From CAZEHS01 sp964649745 (GTDB lineage Bacteria; Bacillota; Clostridia; Peptostreptococcales; Acidaminobacteraceae), in assembly GCA_964649745.1 (NCBI GenBank), contig CAZYQI010000016.1, positions 12,098 through 76,097 on the forward strand: DNA of 64,000 bases, in the 5' to 3' direction. Under the pieces are notes generated by a model that was not told the origin of the DNA, searched no databases, and worked only from the letters and a program-made list of their open reading frames with translations. Both the position numbers and the translations under genes were made by a program. Of the stretch, positions 40,198 to 49,864 are shown piece by piece. The stretch's first letter is position 1; each line of letters begins with the position of its first letter.

Positions 40198-42837
40198 ATG
40201 AGTACACAGAAGAACCCACATTTACTCTCATGCGACGAGGCCCTGGCCGCTTTGGAATCACGGCGGGAAGGTCTCACCACTGCCGAGGCTGCAGAACGTT
40301 TGTCTGTTCACGGACACAACCAGCTGGCCGAAGGCGAGAAGGATACCCTCCTGAAACGCTTTATGAATCAGTTCAAGGATCTGATGATCATCATTCTGGT
40401 GGTGGCCGCCCTTATTTCCGGGCTGTTGGGTGAAGTCAGCGATACGATCATCATTTTACTTGTGGTTATTGTTAACGCTGTTATCGGGGTGGCGCAGGAA
40501 TACAAGGCCGAAAAAGCCTTGGATGCCCTAAAAAAGATGACGCTCCCCATCACGAAGGTACGCAGAGGCGGCGAAGTGGAACAGATCGCCAGCGGAGAAC
40601 TGGTGCCCGGAGACATCGTGCTGCTGGATGCCGGAGACATCGTTCCTGCCGATATGCGGCTGCTCAGCGCCTCCAGCCTGAAAATCGAAGAAGCGGCGTT
40701 GACGGGAGAATCCGTTCCGGCTGAAAAGCATACCGATCCTCTTACTCAACCGGACATGGTTATCAACGACATGCGCAACATGGCGTTCTCCAGCAGCTTT
40801 GTGGTTTACGGCCGGGCAGAGGGTATCGTCGTCTCCACCGGGATGAATACCGAGGTGGGTAAGATCGCCTCCCTGCTGATGGCACAGGATGATGAACAGA
40901 CACCTCTTCAGAAAAAACTCCATGAAACCAGCAAGCTCATCACTTGGGCCATTCTCGCCATTGCCGTGATCACCTTTGCGGTGGGGATTGCGGAAGGCCG
41001 CCCGATTCTTGATATGCTGCTTATATCCATCAGCTTGGCTGTGGCAGCTATCCCGGAAGGCCTCCCTGCCATCATCACCATCGTGCTGGCTTTGGGTGTG
41101 CAGACCATGGCCAAGGAAAACGCCATCATCCGTAAGCTCTCTGCCGTTGAAACCCTGGGCTGCACAGAAATCATCTGCACAGATAAGACCGGAACCCTCA
41201 CGCAAAACCGCATGACCGTAACGGATGTCTATCTCAACAGCACACAATACCCACTGGATCAATTCGATCCCGCTGCCAATGATACTGCAAAACGTTTTGT
41301 TAAGGCGGCAGTGCTTTGTAACGATTCCAAGCTCAATATGACCGGCGACGCCCCTTCCGTTATGGGAGACCCCACCGAGAATGCCCTCATCTATATGGGG
41401 CTCAAGTTGGGTGCCGACAAGAACGTTCTTGAAGGTGAAATGCCCCGTACCTTTGATCTCCCCTTCGATTCCGAGCGGAAAATGATGTCGGTGGTGAACA
41501 CGTGGGAAAACAGCAGTGTTGCCATCGTAAAAGGCGCTCCGGATATCCTGCTTCACAAATGTACGCACATTGAAATCAGCGGCCAGCGTCAGGATATGAC
41601 GGAGGAAGTCATTGAAGAGATCAAGCGGGCCAACAGCCATATGGCCAGCCAGGCACTGCGGATTCTTGCCATTGCCTATAAACCCCTCAATGAGGCACCC
41701 AATCCCGATACGCTGGAAGAGTCACTTATCTTCCTGGGTCTTGTGGGCATGATCGATCCCCCCCGTGAAGAGGTTAAGGATGCCGTGGCCAGCACCAAGA
41801 AGGCCGGTATACGCACCATTATGATTACCGGTGACCATCGGGACACTGCCTTCGCCATCGCCAAGCAATTAGGTATTGCCGATCATGAGGATCAGGTGAT
41901 TATCGGTTCCGAGCTGAATGCCATGACCGATGAGGATTTTGAGGAAATGGTGGAGCACTTCCGTGTTTATGCCCGTGTGAGCCCGGAGCACAAGCTGAAG
42001 ATTGTCCGCGCCTGGAAGCACAAGGGTAAGATCGTTGCCATGACCGGAGACGGCGTGAATGATGCACCGGCCCTCAAGATTTCCGATATCGGTATCGGCA
42101 TGGGCATCACCGGCACGGATGTAACCAAAAGCGTTTCCAACATGGTTCTTGCAGACGATAACTTCGCCACCATTGTGGTGGCCGTTGAAGAAGGACGCCG
42201 AATCTACGCCAACATCACCAAGGCCATCCAATTTCTGCTTTCCTGCAACCTGGGTGAGGTTATCACCGTATTTGTTGCAACCCTGATGGGCTGGCAGGCA
42301 CTGTTGCCGATTCATATCCTGTGGATCAATCTGGTAACGGATTCCCTCCCTGCTCTGGCACTTGGTGTGGACCAGTCCAAGGTCTCCTCCATGAACAAGA
42401 AACCCCGAAAGCCAGACAGCAATCTGTTCTCCGGGCTTGTGGGCACCAGCATCATCTATCAGGGCGTCCTGGAAGGTGTCATCACATTGGGTGTTTATGC
42501 CTATGCCATGAACCATTACGACAGTCTGGTGGCAACCACCATGTGCTTTATGACCCTGGGCTTCATCCAGCTCACCCACTCCATGAACGTGCGCTCTAAT
42601 ACCCAGAGCATTTTCACCCTGGGATTCCTGACCAACAAGGCCCTGCTGCTTGCCATAGGGGTCAGCGGATTTCTCCAGGGAATGGTTGTCTTCATCCCGG
42701 GCTTCCGGGAGTTCTTCAAGGTGGCCGCTCTTAACGGCGAACAGTGGCTGATTGTCATCGGCTCCTGCCTCTCCATCAATGTAATTGTGGAGATCGTTAA
42801 ATTCTTCATCCGTAAGACGGCGAAAACAGAAGCCTAA
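40198..42837 (+). CDS. Calcium/manganese P-type ATPase 3 (P2A, SERCA/PMR1-like)
   Basis: The gene encodes 879 residues from ATG 40198, five bases after AAAGGAG; an in-frame ATG at 40144 lies inside the terminator hairpin and is rejected. It has TGES, M4 VAAIPEGLP, CTDKTGTLT (Asp ~328), MTGDGVNDAPALK, M5 NLGEV and M6 NLVTDSLPALALG, so both SERCA-type ion sites are kept. It closely resembles ATPase 1 along the whole length, with most change in the nucleotide-binding domain. It should export Ca2+ and/or Mn2+ across the membrane under control of its own Mn2+ riboswitch. Confidence 0.93.
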   Translation: MSTQKNPHLLSCDEALAALESRREGLTTAEAAERLSVHGHNQLAEGEKDTLLKRFMNQFKDLMIIILVVAALISGLLGEVSDTIIILLVVIVNAVIGVAQEYKAEKALDALKKMTLPITKVRRGGEVEQIASGELVPGDIVLLDAGDIVPADMRLLSASSLKIEEAALTGESVPAEKHTDPLTQPDMVINDMRNMAFSSSFVVYGRAEGIVVSTGMNTEVGKIASLLMAQDDEQTPLQKKLHETSKLITWAILAIAVITFAVGIAEGRPILDMLLISISLAVAAIPEGLPAIITIVLALGVQTMAKENAIIRKLSAVETLGCTEIICTDKTGTLTQNRMTVTDVYLNSTQYPLDQFDPAANDTAKRFVKAAVLCNDSKLNMTGDAPSVMGDPTENALIYMGLKLGADKNVLEGEMPRTFDLPFDSERKMMSVVNTWENSSVAIVKGAPDILLHKCTHIEISGQRQDMTEEVIEEIKRANSHMASQALRILAIAYKPLNEAPNPDTLEESLIFLGLVGMIDPPREEVKDAVASTKKAGIRTIMITGDHRDTAFAIAKQLGIADHEDQVIIGSELNAMTDEDFEEMVEHFRVYARVSPEHKLKIVRAWKHKGKIVAMTGDGVNDAPALKISDIGIGMGITGTDVTKSVSNMVLADDNFATIVVAVEEGRRIYANITKAIQFLLSCNLGEVITVFVATLMGWQALLPIHILWINLVTDSLPALALGVDQSKVSSMNKKPRKPDSNLFSGLVGTSIIYQGVLEGVITLGVYAYAMNHYDSLVATTMCFMTLGFIQLTHSMNVRSNTQSIFTLGFLTNKALLLAIGVSGFLQGMVVFIPGFREFFKVAALNGEQWLIVIGSCLSINVIVEIVKFFIRKTAKTEA

Positions 42838-42913
42838 CCATCAATTGATATTCTGACCTTGAAGTCTGTCATTGCGTGGAGGCAAAGCCGACGCGGCAAG
42901 CTCTCCCTTATTA

Positions 42914-42962
42914 AAAGAGACCACACCCAAACAGGTTTATCCTGTTCAGGTGTGGTCTCTTT
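42914..42962. terminator. Bidirectional terminator between ATPase 3 and the TSUP permease
   Basis: AAAGAGACCACACC (42914-42927) pairs with GGTGTGGTCTCTTT (42949-42962), with an inner AACAGG/CCTGTT stem. It serves the convergent genes on both sides. Confidence 0.85.
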
Positions 42963-42974
42963 ATGTTTTCCTTT

Positions 42975-43739
42975 TTATGCGAATGCCTGCCATACCAGCT
43001 TTACAATCAACAGCAGCGCAATGGTGACAAAGATTGGTTTGATGACCTTGGCCCCGTTATGAATGGCGATGTGAGTACCTACCCACGCCCCGCCGATCAT
43101 GGAAAGGGCCATGGGGATGGCCGCCAGATAAACAATCTTGCCGCCGATGGCAAACAGGATCAACGAAACGATATTGCTTACAAAGTTAAGAATCTTGCCA
43201 TTGGCCGCCGATACGACAAAATCAAAGCCGAAAACACTGATAAAGAGAAAAATAAGGAATGAGCCGGTTCCCGGCCCGAAAAAGCCGTCATAGAAGCCCA
43301 GTGCGAAGGCGAACAGCATGCCGTAGGCAATGCGGGCACCGGTGAGGGGCAGCTGATGGTCCTTGTGACCGAAATCCTTCTTGAAGGTGGTGTAGATAGC
43401 CACGGTAAAAATCAGCACCACGATCAGGGTGTTGAGAAACCGCTCATCCATCTTCAGAACCGTGTGCACCCCCAGAGCTGAACCCAAAATGGTACAGGGA
43501 ATCTGGTATTTCACCAGGTTGAAGGTGATTTTACCCGACCGGGCGAACTTCATGGTGCTGGTGAAGGAGGCGAAGGTGCTGGCAAACTTATTGGTACCCA
43601 GAGCCAGGTGTGGGGGCACTCCCGCAGCAATGATGGCCGGAAGGCTGATAATGCCCCCTCCCCCCGCGATGGAATCCACCGCTGCCGCCAGAAAACCCGC
43701 AGCACACAGGAACAGCAGAGATGTCAGTGTAAGTGTCAT
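42975..43739 (-). CDS. TSUP-family permease (TauE/SafE type)
   Basis: The gene encodes 254 residues from ATG 43739 after CAGGAGG. Seven to eight hydrophobic segments cover most of the protein. The family signature appears twice, once near the start (AAAVDSIAGGGGIISLPAII) and once mid-protein (GFYDGFFGPGTGSFLIF). TSUP carriers move sulfite, sulfonates or other organic anions; the substrate cannot be told here. No sulfur-metabolism neighbours are present. It is transcribed alone, with a large intergenic repeat upstream. Confidence 0.9.
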   Translation of the reverse strand: MTLTLTSLLFLCAAGFLAAAVDSIAGGGGIISLPAIIAAGVPPHLALGTNKFASTFASFTSTMKFARSGKITFNLVKYQIPCTILGSALGVHTVLKMDERFLNTLIVVLIFTVAIYTTFKKDFGHKDHQLPLTGARIAYGMLFAFALGFYDGFFGPGTGSFLIFLFISVFGFDFVVSAANGKILNFVSNIVSLILFAIGGKIVYLAAIPMALSMIGGAWVGTHIAIHNGAKVIKPIFVTIALLLIVKLVWQAFA

Positions 43740-43777
43740 AATGCCTCCTGATTTAAAAGAGTGGTGATAAACCCTTT

Positions 43778-44119
43778 GCCACAGATGAACGCAGATGAAA
43801 ACCGATGAAAGCAGATGTGTTTTCTATAATAAATCCATCGTCCTTCATAGGCTCTTCATCTACCCTAAAAATGCACTACTGCTAGACCTCTCTCATTGGC
43901 CGTAACGGCATAAGCGATGTGCAACAAATCAAAGATTTGTGCACCCTGCTTAACGGAGGTGGCACCGAAGGTGACGGTGGGAGTTGTTACGCGCTTACTC
44001 CCCCTTGCCGCTTCGCGTCCGTTCCCCCTCAAGAGGGGGATGGAGCCACTGCCAATCGTCACCATTTTCATGGCCGGTGGTTTCCAAAAGGGACATGGGG
44101 GTCTGCGGCTAAAGGTTTT
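43778..44119 (+). repeat. Intergenic dispersed repeat, copy A (inverted relative to copy B)
   Basis: Bases 43892-44118 equal the reverse complement of 49874-50100 over 227 bp with no difference I can find. Similarity extends left to about 43778 with small differences and indels. The core contains several hairpins: CCGTTACGG-like, ACAAATC/GATTTGT, CCCCCTC/GAGGGGG and CACCGAAGGTG. Its outer end carries CAGATGAACGCAGATGAAA, a common bacterial intergenic motif. Open frames across it are artefacts. Confidence 0.95.
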
Positions 44120-44147
44120 ATGGTGTTGACGCTTTTTCACCGGACTT

Positions 44148-44909
44148 CTATAAAACCTCTTCTAAGAACAGCTCCTTCAGCATTTTGTCCGGATAGCTGA
44201 GGAATTCCCGGGTCACTCGGTAATGCTCTGTTTCTTCATAGGGCACTTCCGTAAAATCCTCTCCCACCTCGTAAATGCAGGCATGGGGATAGGCCATCAT
44301 AATGGGAGAATGGGTGGCGATAATGAATTGAGAATCCTCTTTTACCAGTTGGTTCAGTCGGCTCAGAAACGCCAGCTGCCGGGTAGGTGAAAGGGCCGCC
44401 TCCGGTTCGTCCAGAATGTACAGGCCCCTGCCGCTGAATCGGTTCAGAAAAAGTGCCAGAAACGATTCTCCGTGGGACATGGCATGGAGGGATTTCCCCC
44501 CATAGGAATCGATGATTCGGGGACCTCCCGGTTCGCGGTCCAGTTGATCGATGGTGGACGCCAAATTATAGAAGCTTTCTGCCCGAAGAAAATAGCCGTC
44601 CTTGGGAGCTCGCATCCCTTTGGCAATCCTTATATAGTCGTGAAGGGTTGAATGGGTTTCATTGGTGGCAAAGCTGATGTTCTTGGTTCCACCCTCCGGA
44701 TTGAACCCATAGGCCGCCGCAATGGCTTCCAGCAGTGTTGATTTTCCGGTTCCGTTCTCTCCCACGATAAAGGTCACGTTGGGATGCAGGCTCAGGGTGT
44801 CCAAAGCCTTCACCGCCTTCAGGCAAAAGGGATACGCCTCAGGCTCCCCGATCTTTTCTCTGCAAATGGACACGCTGCGGATGTATTGATCAAAGGGGTG
44901 CCGGATCAT
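44148..44909 (-). CDS. Predicted ABC-type AAA ATPase (COG3910-like)
   Basis: The gene encodes 253 residues. Walker A is VGENGTGKSTLL near residue 50. A signature-like HAMSHGESFLALF lies near 150 and Walker B LYILDEPEAALSP near 170, followed by the switch histidine in IIATHSPIMM. There is no membrane domain or coiled coil, so it resembles the small stand-alone RecF/SMC-type ATPases of unknown function rather than a transporter. Its start overlaps the hemZ end by 20 bases, so it is the last gene of the rel-dtd-MBL-hemZ series. Confidence 0.85.
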   Translation of the reverse strand: MIRHPFDQYIRSVSICREKIGEPEAYPFCLKAVKALDTLSLHPNVTFIVGENGTGKSTLLEAIAAAYGFNPEGGTKNISFATNETHSTLHDYIRIAKGMRAPKDGYFLRAESFYNLASTIDQLDREPGGPRIIDSYGGKSLHAMSHGESFLALFLNRFSGRGLYILDEPEAALSPTRQLAFLSRLNQLVKEDSQFIIATHSPIMMAYPHACIYEVGEDFTEVPYEETEHYRVTREFLSYPDKMLKELFLEEVL

Positions 44910-46392
44910 GCTTCTTCCCTCCGTTCAGCATGGCAATCTTACGCCCTGCCATCTCTTCGCAGCGCTGCAGGTATTCTTCCAGACCCCGGACATTGGGTAC
45001 CCTTTCATGGCGGTCTTCCTCAGGAAAACAAATCTTGGATACGCCGCCGGTCCCAAATGACAGGATATCCTGCCGCTCCTCCATGATCTGCATGTTGTAG
45101 ATCCCTTCGTGACCGGGCACGGCATAGCCCACGTTCTCCAGATTGGCCAGCATGAATTTCTGCCGGTACATGTAATAAGGTTCCAGACCCATTCTGCCGG
45201 CATAATCGGCAGAATGCCTAAGCATGGCCTCCATGGTTTCTACGGAGGTCTGCTCTCGTTCCTGCTGTCTTAGCTCTGAGCCCCGTTTGATGGCCAGGGT
45301 GTGTACCGTCAGGTTCTCCGGAGCGATGCCCGCTGCCGCCTTCAGGGTATTCTCCACATCCTCCGGAGTTTCACCGGGGAGGCCCAGAATGATGTCCATA
45401 TTGAGGGTTTTGAAACCCGCTTTGCGGATCATCTCCACCGCCGTGTAGATTTCAGCCGTTTCATGCTGACGCCCGATACGTTCCAGGGTTTTGTCATTGA
45501 AGCTCTGAGGATTGATGCAGATGCGGTCCACCCCGTGCTTCCGCAGAACCATCAGCTTCTCCTCTGTGATCGTGTCCGGTCGCCCTGCTTCCACTGTAAT
45601 TTCCCGACACCGGGACATATCATAGCGCCGATGGATATGGGTCAGCAGTGCATCCAGCTCTTCAGGACCGAACATCGTGGGGGTTCCCCCGCCGACATAT
45701 ACGCTATCTGCGTACCGATCCTTCAGGTCTCCGCTTACCAGCTCTGATTCCCTGATCATAGCCTGGGCATAGGGCTTTATCAGCTTCAGCTTCTCAGGTC
45801 CGGTGAACGCCGGAAACGAACAGTAGCTGCATCGGCTGGGGCAGAACGGCACCCCATAGTACAGGGCAAAGCTTTTAGGATCCGCCGGGTGGATATAAAT
45901 CTGTTCCTTTCGGGCCACCTTCAAGATCAATTCAGCCTTCATGCGGCTCATGCAGAAGCGTTTCTCCAGAGCCTGTATGGCACCCACATCGTCCAGGCCG
46001 GATGAAAGCAGTTCATGAGCCACCTTGGCAGGGCGAACTCCAAAGAGAATACCCCATGGTGGAGAGGTCCCCGTTAGAGCCGACAGGGCCTTCCAGCCTA
46101 AACGCAGATGGGCCCGTTTAATCTCGCGAAGAAAGGCTTCCTGAGACGCTGCCTCCGAAAGATGAAGGATCTCGGCCCCCTTCCACCGTTGCTCCCCTTC
46201 TTCCCAAAGACGGCAGCCAATTTCAACGGTTCCATCCTTATCAATCCGTCCATAGCGGAGATGAATCCCCGAATCGAACCGATCCTGAACAAACTGAAGA
46301 TCATCCGCTTCAAAAAACAAACGGATGATCTGCGTGATTTCGTAATGGAATGATTCGTTCGCGCCAGCTATGGTGACAGACTTACCGGACAT
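44890..46392 (-). CDS. hemZ: Radical SAM coproporphyrinogen III oxidase-like enzyme HemZ
   Basis: The gene encodes 500 residues from ATG 46392 (MSGKSVTIAG); the longer frame from 46452 runs deep into the MBL gene. The radical SAM cluster motif is CPSRCSYCSF near residue 185, preceded by the HemN-like YYGVPF, and followed by VYVGGGTPT and NPQSFNDKTLERIGRQH. HemZ proteins are oxygen-independent coproporphyrinogen dehydrogenase homologues common in Clostridia, where heme synthesis is often incomplete, so the true reaction may differ. It overlaps the MBL gene end by 11 bases. Confidence 0.9.
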   Translation of the reverse strand: MSGKSVTIAGANESFHYEITQIIRLFFEADDLQFVQDRFDSGIHLRYGRIDKDGTVEIGCRLWEEGEQRWKGAEILHLSEAASQEAFLREIKRAHLRLGWKALSALTGTSPPWGILFGVRPAKVAHELLSSGLDDVGAIQALEKRFCMSRMKAELILKVARKEQIYIHPADPKSFALYYGVPFCPSRCSYCSFPAFTGPEKLKLIKPYAQAMIRESELVSGDLKDRYADSVYVGGGTPTMFGPEELDALLTHIHRRYDMSRCREITVEAGRPDTITEEKLMVLRKHGVDRICINPQSFNDKTLERIGRQHETAEIYTAVEMIRKAGFKTLNMDIILGLPGETPEDVENTLKAAAGIAPENLTVHTLAIKRGSELRQQEREQTSVETMEAMLRHSADYAGRMGLEPYYMYRQKFMLANLENVGYAVPGHEGIYNMQIMEERQDILSFGTGGVSKICFPEEDRHERVPNVRGLEEYLQRCEEMAGRKIAMLNGGKKHDPAPL

Positions 46393-47002
46393 AGGGATTC
46401 GCCTTCTTTTCGTATGCAATCGTAGATGCTGCGCCATGGCCGGGATAAACATCTGTTTCGTCCGGCAGGATGAACAGCTTGGTTTTGATGGATTTTACCA
46501 GTTGATCGTGATTTCCGCCGTGGAGATCCGAACGGCCCACGGAAGCTCGAAACAGGGTATCCCCAGTGATGACGAAATCTGACATGCGGAAGCATGCTCC
46601 CCCGCGGGTGTGCCCTGGAGTGTGAAGCACCGTAAGTGTTTCATCACCGAAGGTGAGCTGCTGTCCATCCTCCAGCATCAAATCCGGCGTGATGGAAACC
46701 GGTTTGCCGGAGGTCTGAACGGAAAGGTTCTTTCCCGGATCCGCCAGCATATCCACGTCTTTGGCATGGATACCGATCTGGGCACCGGTAATCTGCTTCA
46801 AATCCCCCAGGGCTCCGATATGGTCCCCGTGGCCGTGGGTCAGCAAGATGTATTTCACCTGAAGCGCTTCCTTCTGGATAACGGAGGCGATATCGTCCAG
46901 GTCGCCGCCGGGATCCACCACAATGGCTTCCTTGGTGCGGTCATCGGCAATGATATAACAGTTCACGGCGTATATGCCGGTTTGAAGTCGTTTGAAGAAC
47001 AT
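46382..47002 (-). CDS. Metallo-beta-lactamase fold hydrolase (glyoxalase II-like)
   Basis: The gene encodes 206 residues from ATG 47002, after GAGGTAATCCC. The metal-binding motif LTHGHGDHIGAL lies near residue 55, further ligands in LHTPGHTRGG (near 127) and GDTLF, and the C-terminal His in YPGHG. It belongs to the YqgX/GloB-like group, which hydrolyses thioesters such as S-lactoylglutathione or similar substrates; the natural substrate here is unknown. The position between dtd and hemZ is conserved in Clostridia. Confidence 0.92.
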   Translation of the reverse strand: MFFKRLQTGIYAVNCYIIADDRTKEAIVVDPGGDLDDIASVIQKEALQVKYILLTHGHGDHIGALGDLKQITGAQIGIHAKDVDMLADPGKNLSVQTSGKPVSITPDLMLEDGQQLTFGDETLTVLHTPGHTRGGACFRMSDFVITGDTLFRASVGRSDLHGGNHDQLVKSIKTKLFILPDETDVYPGHGAASTIAYEKKANPYVR

Positions 47003-47037
47003 GGGATTACCTCTCAAGTTGTCTATTAAACACTGAA

Positions 47038-47484
47038 CTAAAACTGTTTCTTGCTGTCCAACAGCAGCGTCACCGGACCGTCGTTATCGATCCGCACCAC
47101 CATGTGTTGCTGGAACTGTCCGGTTTCCACCTTCATCCCCTGGGCACGGCAATGGGCTACAAATTCCTCATAGAGCCCGTTGGCGGCTTCCGGCCTGGCG
47201 GCACTTGAAAAGCTGGGCCGTCTGCCTTTTCTGGCATCTCCCATCAGGGTAAACTGGGAAACCACCAAAAGCGCTCCTCCCACATCCTGTACGGAAAGAT
47301 TCATTTTTTCTTCTGAGTCCTCGAAAATACGCAGATTCATGACCTTGTCAGCCATATAGACAACATCTGCCGAGGTATCTCCCTCTTCCACTCCCAGGAG
47401 GATCATCAGCCCATGGCCGATGCGCCCCACTTCGTTTCCGTCCACGCTGACATGGGACTCTGTAACCCGCTGTATCACTGCACG
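47038..47484 (-). CDS. dtd: D-aminoacyl-tRNA deacylase
   Basis: The gene encodes 148 residues from ATG 47484 (MRAVIQRVTESHVSVDG), the typical Dtd start and length. The active-site motif SQFTLMGDARKGRRPSF lies near 77-93 and the second motif NDGPVTLLLD near 136, equivalent to the Gly-cisPro NGPVT loop. It removes D-amino acids, and glycine from tRNA-Ala, to protect translation. It follows rel by about 30 bases. Confidence 0.96.
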   Translation of the reverse strand, partial: RAVIQRVTESHVSVDGNEVGRIGHGLMILLGVEEGDTSADVVYMADKVMNLRIFEDSEEKMNLSVQDVGGALLVVSQFTLMGDARKGRRPSFSSAARPEAANGLYEEFVAHCRAQGMKVETGQFQQHMVVRIDNDGPVTLLLDSKKQF

Positions 47485-47511
47485 CATCCTATACGCCCTC
47501 ACGTTCTTCTC

Positions 47512-49719
47512 TTATGACGTCACCCGTTTCACTTCAATGACTTCCGGCATGCTGCGGAAGCGGGTGATCAGTCTTTTCAACTGCTCTGAATCGACGATTT
47601 CCATGCTGAGATTGATGATGGCGATTTCATCCCGGGTGCGCTTGGCATTGACACCCACCACCAAGACGTTCATATCAGCCATCAGGGCTGTGATTTCAGT
47701 CAGCAGGCCCTTCCGGTCCGGTGCAATAACCTGTACCTCCGTGAGGTAGGATACATTGGCATCCTTGATCCATTCCACCTCAATGAAGCGGTTCTCCGCC
47801 TCATCGGATTTTTCAAAGTTGGGACAGTCGGCCCGGTGGATGGTCACACCCCGGCCTCGGGTGATATAGCCGATAATCTGGTCTCCGGGAACCGGGTTGC
47901 AGCATTTTGCGAAGCGGATCAGCATATTGTCAATGCCCCGCACCATGACTCCCTGATCGTTTACGGGCTTTGTCCGAGGTTTCGGCGTCTCAATCTTCTG
48001 CTGCGTATGGTGGCCGTGGGCCATGGCTTCTTGCTCTGCCTTGGCCTTCTTCTGAAGCTCCTTCTCCCGCTCCTCTTCCCGGAGCTTTTCGCGGATTTTG
48101 GGCATGACCTGGCTCATCATGATGCCGCCATAGCCGATGGCGGCGTAGAGATCTTCCGCATCCTTGACGCTGAGGCGTTTCATGGTGGGCCCCATCCATT
48201 CCGCCTTCATGATTTCTTTGAAGTTGTATCCGGATCGGCGGACTTCCCGCTCCAGCATTTCGCGGCCTTTTTCTATGTTCTCTTCCCGGCGTTCCTTCTT
48301 GAACCAGTGCTTGATCTTGTTTCGGGCCTGGGTGCTCTTAACGAACTTAAGCCAATCCCGGCTGGGGCCCTGACTGTTCTTTGCCGTGATGATGTCTACG
48401 ATCTTGCCGTTGGTGAGCTTGTAGTTAAGCGGCACGATACGGCCGTCCACCTTGGCACCCACGCAGGAATTCCCAACACCGGAGTGGATCTTGTAGGCGA
48501 AGTCCACCGGGGTGGAACCGTCCGGAAGCTCCACCACTTCCCCTTTGGGAGTGAACACGAACACCTGATTCTCAAAAACATCGATCTTAAGGCTCTCGAC
48601 AAATTCCTGGGAGGTGCTCATGTCCTTTTCCCATTCCATCATTTGCCGCAGCCAGGTGAGCTTATCCTCTATATCGTTGGTCCCTTCCGCTCCCTCTTTA
48701 TATTTCCAGTGGGCAGCGATACCAAACTCCGCAATCTTGTGCATTTCCCAGGTGCGGATCTGGATCTCAAAGGGCTCTCCCCGAGGACCGATCACCGTGG
48801 TATGAAGCGACTGGTACATATTGGGCTTCGGCATGGCGATAAAATCCTTGAAGCGGCCGGGAATGGGCTTCCACAGCGTGTGTACGATGCCCAGTACCCC
48901 GTAGCAGTCCTTGACGGAATCCACCAGCACCCGGATGGCTGTAAGGTCGAATATTTCGTTAAACTCCTTGTTCTGGTGGTGCATTTTCTTATAAATACTG
49001 TAGAAATGCTTGGGTCTTCCGGTAATTTCGGCTTCTACACCGGATTCCTGAAGGTTGGCACGCATCTCCGTGATGACTTCAGCAATTTCGGTTTCCCGTT
49101 CATCCCGCTTCTTATTAACCTTTGAAACCAGGTCATAATAGCCATCCGGATCCATATAAAAAAGAGACAAATCCTCCAGTTCCCATTTGATTCGGTGAAT
49201 ACCGAGCCGATGGGCAACCGGAGCGAAAATCTCCAGGGTTTCCAGCGCTTTTTCTTTCTTCTTGTCGTCAGGCATGAATTTCAGCGTGCGCATATTGTGC
49301 AGGCGGTCTGCCAGCTTGATGAAAATAACACGGATATCCTTGGCCATGGCAATGAACATCTTGCGGAGACTCTCCGCCTGACGTTCTTCTTTTGATTCGT
49401 AATGAATTTTTCCCAGCTTTGTAACGCCATCTACCAGCTCTGCCACCTGGGTTCCAAAAACCCGTTCAACTTCTTCGTAGGTGTAGACCGTATCCTCAAT
49501 GACATCATGAAGAAGACCCGCAATGATGGTGTCCTCGTCCATTTCCAGCTCCGCCAGAATGATGGATACCTGTACGGGATGGATGAAATAGCGCTCTCCG
49601 GATTTCCGGAGCTGGCCGGTGTGTGCACTGTCGCCGAACTGGTAAGCCTTTACGATCCTGCTGATGTTTAGATTGGGGTTTAACTGCTCCATTTTCGCAA
49701 TATAGCTTTCCAGATTCAA
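47512..49719 (-). CDS. rel: Bifunctional (p)ppGpp synthetase/hydrolase
   Basis: The gene encodes 735 residues, the full-length Rel architecture. The N-terminal HD hydrolase has YFIHPVQVS and LLHDVIEDT (near 45-75). The synthetase has YSIYKKMHHQNKEFNEIFDL near 240. TGS begins FVFTPKGEVVELPDG (near 390), then a helical/zinc-finger region (AKCCNPVPGDQIIGYITRGR) and a C-terminal ACT domain (EITALMADMNVLVVGV). It makes and degrades the stringent-response alarmone. Usually it directly follows apt; here copy B of the dispersed repeat intervenes. Confidence 0.97.
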   Translation of the reverse strand: MNLESYIAKMEQLNPNLNISRIVKAYQFGDSAHTGQLRKSGERYFIHPVQVSIILAELEMDEDTIIAGLLHDVIEDTVYTYEEVERVFGTQVAELVDGVTKLGKIHYESKEERQAESLRKMFIAMAKDIRVIFIKLADRLHNMRTLKFMPDDKKKEKALETLEIFAPVAHRLGIHRIKWELEDLSLFYMDPDGYYDLVSKVNKKRDERETEIAEVITEMRANLQESGVEAEITGRPKHFYSIYKKMHHQNKEFNEIFDLTAIRVLVDSVKDCYGVLGIVHTLWKPIPGRFKDFIAMPKPNMYQSLHTTVIGPRGEPFEIQIRTWEMHKIAEFGIAAHWKYKEGAEGTNDIEDKLTWLRQMMEWEKDMSTSQEFVESLKIDVFENQVFVFTPKGEVVELPDGSTPVDFAYKIHSGVGNSCVGAKVDGRIVPLNYKLTNGKIVDIITAKNSQGPSRDWLKFVKSTQARNKIKHWFKKERREENIEKGREMLEREVRRSGYNFKEIMKAEWMGPTMKRLSVKDAEDLYAAIGYGGIMMSQVMPKIREKLREEEREKELQKKAKAEQEAMAHGHHTQQKIETPKPRTKPVNDQGVMVRGIDNMLIRFAKCCNPVPGDQIIGYITRGRGVTIHRADCPNFEKSDEAENRFIEVEWIKDANVSYLTEVQVIAPDRKGLLTEITALMADMNVLVVGVNAKRTRDEIAIINLSMEIVDSEQLKRLITRFRSMPEVIEVKRVTS

Positions 49720-49864
49720 GTGCTCACCCCCTCAGGCTGTTTTTGTGTTGTATACAGTATTCCAAGGAATTTTCAATAATTATCTTTCATTATAACCCAT
49801 GAGCAAAATGAGTACAAGAAAAGCCGGAAGTAAACTTCCGACTCTAAGAAACCTAGCAAATAAA

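Noticed and set aside
40528..41640. 370-codon minus-strand frame
   Set aside because: It is antisense to ATPase 3 and its composition is rich in His and Gly, typical of shadow frames.
43919..44200. Open frames across the dispersed repeat, repeated at 49780-50127
   Set aside because: The same peptide appears in both repeat copies only because the DNA is identical; no ribosome sites, and several frames are open at once in GC-rich hairpin DNA.
47836..49125. 429-codon plus-strand frame
   Set aside because: It lies wholly antisense to rel, which is unambiguous; long antisense frames are expected from codon bias.
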